The translations under genes were made by a program, and so were the position numbers. The notes under the pieces are model-generated. The model had not been told where the DNA came from. It did not search any database and saw only the letters and a program-made list of their open reading frames with translations. DNA of 64,000 nt, taken from positions 62,001 to 126,000 of the forward strand of contig NZ_QGNA01000007.1 of the NCBI RefSeq assembly GCF_003173615.1, given 5' to 3'. This DNA is from Falsiroseomonas bella. GTDB lineage: Bacteria; Pseudomonadota; Alphaproteobacteria; Acetobacterales; Acetobacteraceae. Positions 42,937-52,326 of the stretch are shown here, in pieces (position 1 is the stretch's first letter; each line of letters opens with the position of its first letter).

Positions 42937-44297
42937 GCCGCCTGCGGCGCCTGCTGCCCGACACGCTCGGCGGGCGCATCATGCTCGTGCTGCTTGTCGG
43001 CCTGATGGCGTTTCACCTGGGAAGCCTCTGGCTGCACCAGGTCGGCACGGACGCGCTGCTGGGCAGCACGCGCGAGGCGCAGCTGGCCGAGCAGCTGGCC
43101 GGCGCGAAGCGCGCGGTCGCCGAGCTGCCGCAGGCCGAGCGGGACCGCACGGCCCACGCGCTCTCCTCCGCGAGCCTCGACATCCATTGGACGCCGCAAC
43201 CGACGGTCCGGCTGGTGGACGAGACGAGCCCGCGCATCGAGGCGCTCAGGGCACGGCTTGTCGAACTGGTCCCGGATCTTGACGTGGCCGACCTCCGGCT
43301 GGGTTACGCCGAGGAGGGCACCCCTGGCCACGACCCCGCGCGGCACCAGCTGCTCGGCGCGATTCCACTTCCGGACGGGAGCTGGCTGAACTTCTCCGCC
43401 GCGCTGTTCCGTTCCACCGCGCCGGAGCACGCGACGCTCGCCTCCACCACGGCGATGGGCGTCGGCATCCTGCTCCTCGGCCTCGTCGTCGTCCGGCTGA
43501 TCGGGCGGCCGCTGCGCGCGCTATCCGAGGCCGCGGACCGCATCGGCGGCTCCGGCCCGTCGGCGCCGGTCGCCGAGGTCGGCCCGCGGGAGATCAGGCA
43601 CGCGGCGCAGGCCTTCAACCGCATGCAGGCGAGGATCGACACGCTGATCGCCGACCGCACCCAGGCGCTCGCGGCCGTCAGCCACGATCTGCGGACGCCG
43701 ATCGCGCGGCTGCGGCTGCGGGCCGGCTTTCTCGAGGACACCGAGGCCGCGCGGGCGATCGACGCCGACCTCGACGAGATGGAGGCGATGATATCCTCGA
43801 CGCTGGCCTATCTGCGCGGCGAGACCGAAAGCGAGAAGCGGCGGCCCGCGGACCTCGTGGCCATGCTGGAGACGCTGTGCGACGCCGCCGTCGACGCGGG
43901 CGCCGCCGTCTCGTTCCAGGGGCCGCCGCAGGCGCGGCTGGTCTGCAGCCCCGTGCTGCTGAAGCGGGCCTTCGCGAACCTGATCGACAACGCGGTGAAG
44001 TATGGCGGTGCGGCGCGGGTCGCGCTCGAGGACCGGGACAGCGAGGCGGTCGTCGCCATCGAGGATGACGGGCCTGGCATCCCCGAGGCGGAGATGGACG
44101 CCGTGTTCGAGCCGTTCCGCCGTCTCGAGCAGTCGCGCAACCGGGGCACCGGGGGCAGCGGGCTCGGGCTCACCATCGCCCGCCGCGCGGTGGAGTCGCA
44201 TGGCGGGACGGTCGTGCTGGCCAACCGGCTCGGCGGCGGGCTGGTGGCGACGGTCCGGCTCCCCAGATCGTCGGAACATGAGAGGAGGCAGGCATGA
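42933..44297 (+). CDS. sensor histidine kinase (CusS-like), 454 aa
   Basis: Membrane sensor. TM1 near 12-32 (IMLVLLVGLMAFHLGSLWL), a periplasmic domain of about 135 residues, TM2 (TAMGVGILLLGLVVVRLIG), HAMP, then the H-box AAVSHDLRTPIARLRLR, N-box NLIDNAVKYGG, DDGPGIPEAEM and GTGGSGLGLTIARR. The GTG start overlaps the regulator stop; its own stop overlaps the DUF411 start (ATGA), tying copper handling to the same transcript. Confidence 0.92.
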   Translation: MSRLRRLLPDTLGGRIMLVLLVGLMAFHLGSLWLHQVGTDALLGSTREAQLAEQLAGAKRAVAELPQAERDRTAHALSSASLDIHWTPQPTVRLVDETSPRIEALRARLVELVPDLDVADLRLGYAEEGTPGHDPARHQLLGAIPLPDGSWLNFSAALFRSTAPEHATLASTTAMGVGILLLGLVVVRLIGRPLRALSEAADRIGGSGPSAPVAEVGPREIRHAAQAFNRMQARIDTLIADRTQALAAVSHDLRTPIARLRLRAGFLEDTEAARAIDADLDEMEAMISSTLAYLRGETESEKRRPADLVAMLETLCDAAVDAGAAVSFQGPPQARLVCSPVLLKRAFANLIDNAVKYGGAARVALEDRDSEAVVAIEDDGPGIPEAEMDAVFEPFRRLEQSRNRGTGGSGLGLTIARRAVESHGGTVVLANRLGGGLVATVRLPRSSEHERRQA

Positions 44298-44761
44298 TCG
44301 CACGTCGCGGTCTGCTCACGGTGGGTCTGGCCGGACTGGCGGCGCCGCGCGTCGTGCGTGCCGAGCCACTGCCGAAGCTGCAGGTCTGGCGCGATGCCGG
44401 ATGCGGCTGCTGCGGGGGCTGGGTCGAGCACATGCGCGCCGCCGGCTTCGCGGTGGAGGACAACGTCGTGCGCTCGGTGGCGGCGGCGCGACGGATGCTG
44501 GGCACGCCGGCCGACCTGCTGTCCTGCCACGCCGGCCTCGTCGGCGGCTTCGTGCTGGAGGGGCATGTGCCGGCTCTCGCGGTGAAGCGACTGCTTGCGG
44601 AGCGGCCGGCCGGCATCCGCGGCCTCGCCGTGCCTGAGATGCCGCTCGGCTCACCGGGCATGGAAGTGCCTGGCCGGGCACCGGACACTTATGACTTGGT
44701 GGCATTCGGCGAGGGGCCGCACCGGACCTTCATGCGCTTCCGGGGCGGCGAGCCGGTCTGA
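44294..44761 (+). CDS. DUF411 metal-binding protein, 155 aa
   Basis: Periplasmic protein with a signal (MIARRGLLTVGLAGLAAPRVVRA). DUF411 marks: LQVWRDAGCGCCGGWVEHMRAAGF (CxCC cluster near 37-40), TPADLLSCHAGLVGGFVLEGHVPALAVKRLL, AVPEMPLGSPGME. DUF411 genes accompany copper operons widely; a copper-binding role is inferred from the Cys cluster and the family. It is coupled to the kinase by ATGA. Confidence 0.92.
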   Translation: MIARRGLLTVGLAGLAAPRVVRAEPLPKLQVWRDAGCGCCGGWVEHMRAAGFAVEDNVVRSVAAARRMLGTPADLLSCHAGLVGGFVLEGHVPALAVKRLLAERPAGIRGLAVPEMPLGSPGMEVPGRAPDTYDLVAFGEGPHRTFMRFRGGEPV

Positions 44762-44770
44762 TCCTCGGCC

Positions 44771-45802
44771 TCACCCGATCCAGGTGATGCCGTTAGGTGT
44801 TCGCCCTGTGCGGAAGCGCCGGGTGACACGCTGGGCCGCTACGTCGATCTCCGCGACCGTGCTGTCGTAGATATTGGTCACGAAGGCACGGCTGCCGTCG
44901 GCGCAGATCGCGACCCCATGTGCGCCACGGCCGGTCTCCGTCGTCGCGATGACCGCCCCCGCCGCGACGTCCACCACCGACACGCCCGTGCCCGGCGCCG
45001 CCCGCGTTCCCTCATTGGCGACGTAGACCAGCCTGCCATCCGGTGTCGCGAAGACCTGCACCGGCCCTCGACCGACCGGGATACGGCGCATTACGCGCTG
45101 CGTGGCCACCTCGATCTCCGCCACCGCGTCGGCGCCGCGCAGCGAGACATAGGCGCGCGATCCGTCGGGCAGGAAGGCGACCTGGACCGGCGAGGGCCCG
45201 ACCTGGATCCTCGCGACCTCCTTCGACTGCAAGACGTCCACGACCGACACCGTGCCGTCGCGGACGTTCGCGACCCAGGCCTCGCGCCCGTCCGGGGAGA
45301 GGCGCAGGCCGTGCGGGTAGTCGCCCAGCTGCACGGTCGCGGACACGCGGCGGCGCTCGAGGTCGACGACCTGCAGGGCATCGGCCTCTGAATCCGTGAC
45401 GAAGGCGCGCGTTGCGGTGCTGTCGGCAACCACATGCGCGGGGTGCCGCCCGACCGGCACCTCCGCGACGAGGCGCGGCGCGGCGCCGGGCACCGGTTCC
45501 AGGACCACGAGCAGCGCGGCAGAGGGGCCGTGACCGGCACCGTGGGCTGTCGGCGCATTGCCGACCGCCAGCAGCCATCGTCCCCCGCCGGCGGCTTCGA
45601 CGTTGTGGGGCGCAACGGACAGGCGGGTGGTGCTCGTGCGGCCCGTGGCGAGGTCGATGGCGGTGATGCCGGGCGCGCCCTCATCCGCGGTGAAGACCGT
45701 CCCACCACAGGCCGCGGCGGCATGAGCCGGCGGCAGGCCCAGGGCGAGCGCCCCGCCGGCGAGCAGCGGGATCATCTGGCGGCGCGATAGCCTGTGTGTC
45801 AT
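44771..45802 (-). CDS. YncE-like seven-bladed beta-propeller, periplasmic, 343 aa
   Basis: Twin-arginine-type signal (SRRQMIPLLAGGALALGLPPAHA) then repeated blades with the pattern G..P..V...PDG...YV.N....VSVVD (for example VGPSPVQVAFLPDGSRAYVSL and TGRGAHGVAICADGSRAFVTNIYD). YncE-type propellers bind DNA or metal-related ligands in various systems; no enzyme site is evident. A GMMA-N5-YGTC box sits 66 bp upstream on this strand, placing it in the copper regulon. Ends 9 bp from the DUF411 stop, convergent. Confidence 0.87.
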   Translation of the reverse strand: MTHRLSRRQMIPLLAGGALALGLPPAHAAAACGGTVFTADEGAPGITAIDLATGRTSTTRLSVAPHNVEAAGGGRWLLAVGNAPTAHGAGHGPSAALLVVLEPVPGAAPRLVAEVPVGRHPAHVVADSTATRAFVTDSEADALQVVDLERRRVSATVQLGDYPHGLRLSPDGREAWVANVRDGTVSVVDVLQSKEVARIQVGPSPVQVAFLPDGSRAYVSLRGADAVAEIEVATQRVMRRIPVGRGPVQVFATPDGRLVYVANEGTRAAPGTGVSVVDVAAGAVIATTETGRGAHGVAICADGSRAFVTNIYDSTVAEIDVAAQRVTRRFRTGRTPNGITWIG

Positions 45803-45868
45803 CGAAGCTGCTCCTTGGCGGCGCAGCGACCCTGCGCCGCCAGGATGTCGCTGGCGTGCCGGGCGCGC

Positions 45869-45881
45869 GACAAACCATTGC
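45869..45881 (-). promoter_or_regulatory. candidate CusR-type box upstream of YncE gene
   Basis: On the minus strand GCAA-TGGTT-TGTC-GC, 66 bp before the propeller gene start. Same form as the sites at 35533, 46194, 51003 and 58771. Confidence 0.5.
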
Positions 45882-45909
45882 AGCGCGTCCGACGAAGCCT
45901 CCCCGTGCC

Positions 45910-46116
45910 TCAGTCGGCGAGGCGCTCGGTCTTCCAGCCCGCCGAGGTGAGCGCCGTCTCGAGAATGGCGGGATCGGCAGCGGCCTTCTCCACCGCGACT
46001 TCGCGGCGTTCGAGGTCGAAGCGCAGCTCGGCGGCCGGGTCGATCTCCTTCAACGTGGCGGTGACGCCCTTGGCGCAGCCGCCGCAGGTCATGTTCGCGA
46101 TGCGGAACCGGATCAT
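45910..46116 (-). CDS. CopZ-like HMA copper chaperone, 68 aa
   Basis: Single heavy-metal-associated domain with the binding loop MTCGGC (residues about 8-13) and the ferredoxin-like pattern GVTATLKEIDPAAELRFDLERREVAVEK. Cytosolic; would deliver Cu(I) to the P1B ATPases. The start at 46116 has GAGGAG upstream. A degenerate CueR-like element (TTGACCCTGCC, reading from about 46178) and a GMMA-N5-YGTC box (46194-46206) lie upstream on its side. Confidence 0.9.
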   Translation of the reverse strand: MIRFRIANMTCGGCAKGVTATLKEIDPAAELRFDLERREVAVEKAAADPAILETALTSAGWKTERLAD

Positions 46117-46193
46117 CGTGGTCTCCTCTGGCTGATGTCCGGGAAGACAGGTGGGGCTTGCTATCCTGGCAGGGTCAAGAGCCGGCCAGGGAT

Positions 46194-46206
46194 GACATCT
46201 TTTGTC
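46194..46206. promoter_or_regulatory. candidate CusR-type box between copZ-like and copper-store genes
   Basis: GACA-TCTTT-TGTC, a perfect GACA/TGTC dyad with a 5-bp centre. It is 77 bp from the chaperone start (minus) and 114 bp from the copper-store start (plus), so it could serve either or both. Confidence 0.55.
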
Positions 46207-46320
46207 GCAAAGCGGGACCAAACCGCCGCGGTCGCCCCCGTGTTCGGAAAGGGGCGATCGGCAGCGACTTCATCGCATCACGCGCCACCGATCGCACCAG
46301 CGACACGACAAGGAGGCCCC

Positions 46321-46728
46321 ATGCACGTCCAGCAGATGATCAGCACCCATCCGCATGTCCGCGGCAACCCGAACGACGCGCTGATCCGGTGCATCGAGGA
46401 ATGCTACGATTGCGCGCAGGTCTGCACCTCCTGCGCCGATGCCTGCCTCGGCGAGGACATGGTGAAGCAGCTCGCCCAGTGCATCCGCCTCGACCTCGAC
46501 TGCGCCGATGTCTGTGCTGCTACGGGCACCGTCGCATCGCGCCGGACCGGGTCGAACGAGGAGGTCATCCGCCAAATGCTGGCGGCCTGCGAGACGGCCT
46601 GCCGGCTCTGCGGCGACGAGTGCGAGAAGCACGCGAAGATGCACGCGCACTGCCGGGTCTGCACCGAGGCGTGCCGCCGCTGCCAGCAGGCCTGCGCCGA
46701 GGCGATGCGGAGCATGGCGCGGCACTGA
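46321..46728 (+). CDS. four-helix-bundle copper-storage protein (Csp-like), 135 aa
   Basis: Cys-rich helical protein with 18 cysteines in CxxxC/CxxC spacing (for example RCIEECYDCAQVCTSCADACLG and CRVCTEACRRCQQAC). No signal peptide, so it resembles cytosolic Csp3 proteins that store many Cu(I) ions inside the bundle. Fits the DUF326-type family. The next gene is the copper ATPase, with a CueR box starting 47 bp after this stop. Confidence 0.93.
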   Translation: MHVQQMISTHPHVRGNPNDALIRCIEECYDCAQVCTSCADACLGEDMVKQLAQCIRLDLDCADVCAATGTVASRRTGSNEEVIRQMLAACETACRLCGDECEKHAKMHAHCRVCTEACRRCQQACAEAMRSMARH

Positions 46729-46810
46729 GCGCTATCACGAAAGCGTGATCGGCGTCGGGGTCGGTCGGATGCGCTTGACCCTCCCAACTTGGGAGACATG
46801 ACGGTCGCGT
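46726..46810 (+). repeat. duplicated CueR promoter region, copy 2
   Basis: Gap-free match to 33369-33453. It contains a TCACG-AAAG-CGTGA dyad (46735-46748), extended to ATCACG/CGTGAT, just after the copper-store stop, and then the CueR box. The upstream dyad could be a terminator stem for the copper-store gene or another operator. Confidence 0.7.
46775..46795 (+). promoter_or_regulatory. CueR-type promoter box upstream of copA
   Basis: TTGACC (46775-46780) then CTCCCAA-C-TTGGGAG (46781-46795). Position and dyad are those expected for CueR activation of copA, with a stretched spacer. Ends 43 bp before the start codon. Confidence 0.85.
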
Positions 46811-46838
46811 CCGACCACTCAGATCCCAGGAGGGACAC

Positions 46839-49373
46839 ATGGCTCCGGACACGAACTTCGCGGCCCATTCCGGCGGGCCGCTCCCCGGAACGGCGGGCGT
46901 CACCGCCGTTTCCTTCCCCATCGAGGGCATGACCTGCGCGTCCTGCGTCGGCCGTGTCGAACGCGCGCTGGCCGCCGTGCCCAGCGTGCAGGCCGCGACG
47001 GTCAACCTCGCGACCGAGCGTGCCGAGGTCCGCTTCGCCGGGGCGCCTGATGTCGGCGCCGCGGTCGGCGCGGTCGCGCGCGCCGGCTACGCGGTGCCGG
47101 AGGAGACGACCGAACTCGCGATCAAGGGTATGACCTGCGCCTCCTGCGTCGGGCGCGTCGAGCGTGCGCTGCGCGGCGTGCCGGGGGTCGTTGACGCCTC
47201 CGTCAACCTCGCCACCGAGCGGGCGACCGTGCGGCACCTTACCGGCGTGGTGACGGTCGGCGCGCTCCAGGCGGCGGTGAGCAAGGCGGGCTACGAGGCC
47301 AGCCCCATCGCCCTGGAGGCCGCCGGCGCGCGCGAGGATCGCGAACGCGAGGCACGCGCCAGGGAACTCCGCTCGCTCGCGCGCGCCACGCTGCTCGCGG
47401 CCGCGCTCACGCTGCCGCTCTTCCTGCTGGAGATGGTCGGGCACCTGGTGCCGGCGGTGCATCACTGGGTCGCCGGCACCATCGGCATGCAGGGCTCCTG
47501 GTATCTCCAGTTCGCGCTGGCCACCGTCGTGCTGTTCGGCCCTGGCCTGCGCTTCCACCGCAAGGGTTGGCCGAACCTGCTGCGTGGCGCGCCCGACATG
47601 AACTCCCTGGTGGCGATCGGCACCGGCGCCGCCTGGGCCTATTCGGTCGTCGCGACCTTCGCACCCTCGCTGCTGCCCAGCCAGGCGCTCGCGGTCTACT
47701 TCGAGGCGGCGGCGGTCATCGTGACACTCATCCTGCTCGGCCGACTGCTCGAGGCGCGCAGCAAGGGCCGCACATCGGAGGCGATCAAGCGGCTGATGGG
47801 ACTGCAGGCCCGCACCGCACGGATCGAGCGCGACGGCGAGGCCATCGAGGTGCCCGTGGCCGAGGTCCGCACCCGCGACACCGTGCTGGTCCGCCCCGGC
47901 GAGCGCGTGCCCGTGGATGGCGAGGTGCTGGACGGCCACTCCTACGTGGATGAGAGCATGGTGACCGGCGAGCCGGTGCCGGTGGCGAAGGCGGAAGGCG
48001 CGCGCGTCGTCGGCGGCACGGTGAACAAGACCGGCGCCTTCCGCTTCCGCGCGACTGCCGTCGGCGCCGACACGGTGCTGGCGCAGATCGTGAAGATGGT
48101 CGAGGCGGCGCAGGGCTCGAAGCTGCCGATCCAGGCGCTGGTCGATCGCGTGACCATGTGGTTCGTGCCGGCCGTGATGGCCGTCGCGGCGCTGACCGGG
48201 CTGATCTGGCTCGTCTTCGGCCCCGACCCGGCACTGACCTTCGCGCTGGTGAATGCGGTCGCCGTGCTGATCATCGCCTGCCCCTGTGCCATGGGGCTCG
48301 CCACGCCGACCTCCATCATGGTGGGCACGGGGCGCGCGGCCGAGATGGGCGTGCTGTTCCGCAAGGGAGAGGCGCTGCAGACGCTCCGCGAGGCCGAGGT
48401 GGTCGCGCTCGACAAGACCGGCACGCTGACCAGGGGCCGGCCGGAGCTCACCGATCTCATCCCCGCACCGGGCTTCGGCGCGGACGAGGTGCTGGCGCTG
48501 GTCGCCGCCGTCGAGGCGCGCTCCGAGCACCCGGTGGCCGAGGCGATCGTGGAGGCAGCGAAGGCACGCGGCCTTGCGATCGGCGAGCCCGAGGCCTTCG
48601 AGGCGGTCGCCGGCTACGGCGTGCAGGCGGCGGTCGCCGGGCGGCGCATCGCGGTCGGCGCCGACCGCTTCATGGCCCGGCTAGGCATCCAGGTCTTCCC
48701 CTTCGCCGAGGAGGCGGCCCGGCTGGCCGACGAGGGCAAGACGCCGCTCTACGCGGCCGTGGACGGCAGGCTCGCCGCGGCGATCGCGGTCGCCGATCCG
48801 ATCCGGGAGACGACGCCGGCGGCGATCGCCGCGCTGCACGCGCTCGGCCTCAAGGTCGCGATGGTGACCGGCGACAACCGGCGCACCGCCGAGGCGATCG
48901 CTCGCCAGCTCGGCATCGACGAGGTCGAGGCCGAGGTCCTGCCGGACGGCAAGGTCGCGGTGGTCGAGCGGCTGAAGGCGGGCGGCACGCGCAAGGTCGC
49001 CTTCGTCGGCGACGGCATCAACGACGCGCCGGCGCTGGCGGCGGCCGATGTCGGCCTGGCCATCGGCACCGGCACCGACATCGCGATCGAGAGCGCGGAC
49101 GTCGTGCTGATGGGCGGCGACCTGCGCGGTGTGCCGAATGCGATCGCGCTCAGCCAGGCGACGATCCGCAACATCCGGCAGAACCTGTTCTGGGCCTTCG
49201 CCTACAACGCGGCACTGATCCCGGTCGCGGCGGGCGTGCTCTGGCCCGCCTTCGGGATCCTGCTCTCCCCGATCCTGGCGGCGGCCGCGATGGGGCTTTC
49301 GAGCGTCTTCGTGCTGAGCAACGCGCTCCGCCTGCGCGGCTTCGCGCCGCCGCTGGCCGCATCGCGCGGCTGA
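46839..49373 (+). CDS. copA: Cu(I)-exporting P1B ATPase (CopA-like), 844 aa
   Basis: Exports Cu(I) from the cytosol. Two HMA domains with GMTCASC loops (C33/C36 and C100/C103), six to eight TM helices, the transport motif CPC (481-483), the phosphorylation site DKTGT (D525), TGE in [14 protein letters not shown] and GDGINDAP. Full length. A CueR-type box lies directly upstream and a 13-bp stem terminator follows. Confidence 0.96.
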   Translation: MAPDTNFAAHSGGPLPGTAGVTAVSFPIEGMTCASCVGRVERALAAVPSVQAATVNLATERAEVRFAGAPDVGAAVGAVARAGYAVPEETTELAIKGMTCASCVGRVERALRGVPGVVDASVNLATERATVRHLTGVVTVGALQAAVSKAGYEASPIALEAAGAREDREREARARELRSLARATLLAAALTLPLFLLEMVGHLVPAVHHWVAGTIGMQGSWYLQFALATVVLFGPGLRFHRKGWPNLLRGAPDMNSLVAIGTGAAWAYSVVATFAPSLLPSQALAVYFEAAAVIVTLILLGRLLEARSKGRTSEAIKRLMGLQARTARIERDGEAIEVPVAEVRTRDTVLVRPGERVPVDGEVLDGHSYVDESMVTGEPVPVAKAEGARVVGGTVNKTGAFRFRATAVGADTVLAQIVKMVEAAQGSKLPIQALVDRVTMWFVPAVMAVAALTGLIWLVFGPDPALTFALVNAVAVLIIACPCAMGLATPTSIMVGTGRAAEMGVLFRKGEALQTLREAEVVALDKTGTLTRGRPELTDLIPAPGFGADEVLALVAAVEARSEHPVAEAIVEAAKARGLAIGEPEAFEAVAGYGVQAAVAGRRIAVGADRFMARLGIQVFPFAEEAARLADEGKTPLYAAVDGRLAAAIAVADPIRETTPAAIAALHALGLKVAMVTGDNRRTAEAIARQLGIDEVEAEVLPDGKVAVVERLKAGGTRKVAFVGDGINDAPALAAADVGLAIGTGTDIAIESADVVLMGGDLRGVPNAIALSQATIRNIRQNLFWAFAYNAALIPVAAGVLWPAFGILLSPILAAAAMGLSSVFVLSNALRLRGFAPPLAASRG

Positions 49374-49390
49374 ACGCCACCTGCGGGCTG

Positions 49391-49422
49391 TCGGCCCCGA
49401 CCCTGCCCAGGGTCGGGGCCGA
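49391..49422. terminator. bidirectional hairpin terminator between copA and the RTX gene
   Basis: A perfect 13-bp stem (TCGGCCCCGACCC / GGGTCGGGGCCGA) with a 6-base loop lies between the two convergent stops. No T-run on either side, as is common in GC-rich genomes. Confidence 0.75.
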
Positions 49423-49427
49423 TGCAT

Positions 49428-50858
49428 TCAGGCGAAGATGTAGTCCGACCCGTCGGCCGAGATCCCGGCTACGAAGCCGGGTTCCTCGATGAACATGAAG
49501 TCGCTCTGCCGCAGATCGGCACGCGCGACGCCCAGCAGCAAGGCGGAGCCTTCGTCGGTCCCGTCGCCATCCGTGTCCCAGCTGACCAGCGCGCCTTCGT
49601 CGGAGTCGCTCACCGAGACCTCGTCCGGCCTTATGTCGCGCAGGGCGAGGTGGTCGAAGGCGCCCTCGGCGAGCCCGGTCACCTCGAGATCGGTGATCAC
49701 GTCGTGGCCGCTGTCGGGCGTGACGATGAAGGCATCGGCACCGGTGCCGCCCGTCATCGTGTCGTTGCCGGTGCCGCCCTCCAGCATGCCGTGACCGCCG
49801 CCTTCGTCCAGCACATCGTCGCCGTCCCCGCCCATGAGCTCGTCGGCCATCGCGCCGCCGGCCAGGCTGTCCGCCCCGTCCCCGCCGTCGAGCCGGTCCA
49901 TGCCGTCGCCGCCGTCGAGCGTGTCCCGGCCGATGTCGCCTTGGAGGATATCGTCGCCGCCCCCACCGGCGAGGGCGTCGTCGCCGTTACGGCCGATGAC
50001 GTGGTCGTTGCCCTCGCCCCCGACGAGCTCGTCGGCGCGGGCGCGGCCGATCATCGCCTCTCCGCCATCCACGGCCAGCGTGACGCCGCCTGGCCCGATG
50101 TTGCGCGTCGCGATGTCGTCGCCCTCGATCTCCGGGCCAGCCTGGCTGGGCGTCGGCGCCTCGCCGGTCGGCGCGGTGGCATCCCGGCTCGCGGAGGGCA
50201 GGTCGGGGCTGTCGGCGAACATGAAGTCGTCCTGCGCGAGGTCGGCCATCCGCACGCCTTCCAGCAGGACCGAGCCGCCGTCCCAGAACACGCGCACGCC
50301 GGTGGCGGCGTCCTCGAAGCCGAGATCCTCCCAGCGCAGGTCGCGCAGCGCCAGGTGGTCGAACATGCCGGGCCCCGCCGTGAAGTCCCGGATCACGTCG
50401 TCGCCGCTCTCCGGATCCACCATGAAGGCATCAGGGCCCGCTCCGCCGATCAGGGTATCGTTGCCGGGGCCGCCATCCAGACCGCTATGCCCCGCGCCCT
50501 CGTCCAGCACGTCGTCGCCCGACCCGCCGAACAGCATATCGGCCATCGCACCGCCGTAGATCGTGTCCGCGCCGTCGCCGCCGTGCAGATGATCCATGCC
50601 GTCGTTGCCCGAGAGCAGGTCATTGCCGCCGCCGCCGTCGATGACGTCATCCTCCGCGCCGCCGCCGATCGCGTCATCGCCGCCCTGGCCCCAGACGTGA
50701 TCGCGTGCCTCCGTGCCGGCGATGCGACCTGGCTCGTCGCCATCGAGCAGCAGCCGGTATTCATGGTGGGCAGCCGGCACACGGATCGCGAAAGGTGGGC
50801 TGGCGTCGTCCCAGTGGCGACCGTCGGCGGGGTTCGTCTGGTGGCGGTTGGTGTGCAT
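49428..50858 (-). CDS. RTX calcium-binding protein with internal duplication, 476 aa
   Basis: Probable type I-secreted protein with no Sec signal. Glycine-rich nonapeptides (GGxGxDxUx) form two blocks, about 52-145 and 275-375. Each is followed by a matching tail: DAFMVDPESGDDVIRDF...FDHLALRD and DAFIVTPDSGHDVITDL...FDHLALRD. So the protein is two tandem copies of a roughly 200-residue unit. The start at 50858 has GAGGA upstream; the long frame beyond it is not coding. No secretion genes (HlyB/HlyD type I) are visible here. Function in a copper island is unknown; it shares a divergent upstream region with DUF305. Confidence 0.82.
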   Translation of the reverse strand: MHTNRHQTNPADGRHWDDASPPFAIRVPAAHHEYRLLLDGDEPGRIAGTEARDHVWGQGGDDAIGGGAEDDVIDGGGGNDLLSGNDGMDHLHGGDGADTIYGGAMADMLFGGSGDDVLDEGAGHSGLDGGPGNDTLIGGAGPDAFMVDPESGDDVIRDFTAGPGMFDHLALRDLRWEDLGFEDAATGVRVFWDGGSVLLEGVRMADLAQDDFMFADSPDLPSASRDATAPTGEAPTPSQAGPEIEGDDIATRNIGPGGVTLAVDGGEAMIGRARADELVGGEGNDHVIGRNGDDALAGGGGDDILQGDIGRDTLDGGDGMDRLDGGDGADSLAGGAMADELMGGDGDDVLDEGGGHGMLEGGTGNDTMTGGTGADAFIVTPDSGHDVITDLEVTGLAEGAFDHLALRDIRPDEVSVSDSDEGALVSWDTDGDGTDEGSALLLGVARADLRQSDFMFIEEPGFVAGISADGSDYIFA

Positions 50859-51002
50859 CTGGCCTGTCCTCGCGCTTGCCTGTGCGGTGCGCGCTGCGGC
50901 GGGCGTTCGAAATCGCTCGCGGGACAGCGCGTCGCCCTGGTGCGTCGCGGAACGGCGTGAGTTCCGGCCGGTTGCACGGAGCCAGACGCAGCCCGGTATC
51001 CG

Positions 51003-51015
51003 GACATACTTTGTC
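51003..51015 (+). promoter_or_regulatory. candidate CusR-type box upstream of DUF305 gene
   Basis: GACA-TACTT-TGTC followed by AT, 71 bp before the DUF305 start and 144 bp from the divergent RTX gene. Confidence 0.55.
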
Positions 51016-51086
51016 ATGAACCGCTGACGGCGCCGACATGAAGCCGCGCGAAGATGTGCGAGGTTCATCGGCCGGGAGAAAAGTAG

Positions 51087-51653
51087 ATGGTTGGTCTTCG
51101 CGCTGCTCTTGCGGTCATGGGTGCCGTGAGCGTTGCCGTCGCAGCGGGCACAGTGCTCGCGCAAGGAATGCCGCATCACGGCGGTCATCGCTCGGCCACG
51201 CCGGTGCAGGCATCGCCGGCGCAGAGCCCGCCCACGCAGCAGGAGATGGAGCGGATGATGCAGATGATGCAGCGGATGACGCCGCAGCAGATGCAGCAGA
51301 TGCAGTCGATGACGCAGCACATGCAGGGCAACATGATGGGCGGAGGCCGGTCCACCGATCCGCACGCGGGTCACGGGCAGGCCGCGCAGCGCGCGGCGAG
51401 TTCGCCCTCGACAGCGGCCTTCCTGGCCGCGAACGAGAAGATGCATCGCGAGATGGCGCTGCAGTTCACCGGTGACGCCGACCGCGACTTCGCGGCCGCG
51501 ATGATCCCGCACCACCAGGGCGCCATCGACATGGCCCGCATCCAGATCCAGTACGGCCGCGACCCCGACATGCGCCGCCTCGCCGAGGCGGTGATCCGCG
51601 AGCAGGAGCGCGAGATCGCCGAGCTGCGCGCCTTCCTCGCCAGGTATCGCTGA
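51087..51653 (+). CDS. DUF305 periplasmic protein with Met/Gln-rich linker, 188 aa
   Basis: Signal peptide (MVGLRAALAVMGAVSVAVAAGTVLA), then a low-complexity Met/Gln/His-rich stretch (QQEMERMMQMMQRMTPQQMQQM, DPHAGHG), then the DUF305 four-helix domain (FTGDADRDFAAAMIPHHQGAIDMARIQIQYG). DUF305 proteins are frequent in copper islands; the Met and His residues suggest periplasmic Cu binding. A GMMA-N5-YGTC box is upstream. Confidence 0.9.
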   Translation: MVGLRAALAVMGAVSVAVAAGTVLAQGMPHHGGHRSATPVQASPAQSPPTQQEMERMMQMMQRMTPQQMQQMQSMTQHMQGNMMGGGRSTDPHAGHGQAAQRAASSPSTAAFLAANEKMHREMALQFTGDADRDFAAAMIPHHQGAIDMARIQIQYGRDPDMRRLAEAVIREQEREIAELRAFLARYR

Positions 51654-51787
51654 CCGTGACGGAGGCGCGGAAACCGGCGCTGACCCGCACACCGGCCGGC
51701 GCGGGTTCGATGCGCCGGCGTCGCTTGCCGCTGTCGCGCGCCGCGCCCGGTCGCCGCCGGGACCGCCGTTCAGAGGAGGAGGACGAC

Positions 51788-52246
51788 ATGGCCTCGAGGA
51801 CTGAGGAGGCGCCGCTGGCCGAGACGCTCTGGCGCCTCGGCGCCGTCGCGCCGTGGTTTGGCGGCGGCGGGCTGGCTGAGATGGCTGAGCCGTCCCGCCG
51901 CCATCCGGTTGCGCTGGCGATGCTGCGCGGCATGCAACAGGGGCAGCAGGATGCCGTCCAGGGTGCTCTGGCGATGGCCGATACGGCGGTACGCCATGCG
52001 CTGGATGCCGGGCAGCGCCTGATGGCGGCCCGCGACCCGGTCGAAGCCATGGCGGCGCAGACCGGCCTCGCGCTGGCCTTTGGCGAGTTGGCCGGCGCAC
52101 CGGTCCGCGCCTGGCTCGACGCGCTGCCGAAGCTGCACGAGTGCTGCATCGATGCGGCCAGGCAGGCCAAGGACACCGACCATGGTGCCGCCCCTGAGCG
52201 GCGCACCGGGGCCGACGGCACCGGACCGGCTGCTGCGACAGGCTGA
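51788..52246 (+). CDS. unrecognised helical protein, perhaps phasin-like, 152 aa
   Basis: Start at 51788 with an excellent GGAGGAGGA ribosome site. Helical and Ala-rich throughout (MLRGMQQGQQDAVQGALAMADTAVRHALDAGQRLMAARDPVEAMAAQTGLALAFGEL). The pattern of a long amphipathic helix with a DPxEAxxxQ stretch recalls phasins, but this is weak. It lies between DUF305 and the second copper ATPase on the same strand. Confidence 0.65.
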   Translation: MASRTEEAPLAETLWRLGAVAPWFGGGGLAEMAEPSRRHPVALAMLRGMQQGQQDAVQGALAMADTAVRHALDAGQRLMAARDPVEAMAAQTGLALAFGELAGAPVRAWLDALPKLHECCIDAARQAKDTDHGAAPERRTGADGTGPAAATG

Positions 52247-52326
52247 CCATGCCGAGCGTTTGAGCTGGAGCCGTGGTCCGTCGCCCCGGCGGTCCTGAAG
52301 TCCGGGCAGCATCGTGGGACACCGGA

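Noticed and set aside
46150-46180. Possible fifth CueR box upstream of the copZ-like gene
   Set aside because: TTGACC and a left half-site are present on the minus strand, but the right half of the dyad is too degenerate to list as a box.
46404-48530. Long minus-strand open frame opposite copA
   Set aside because: His/Arg-rich shadow of the copA and Csp genes.
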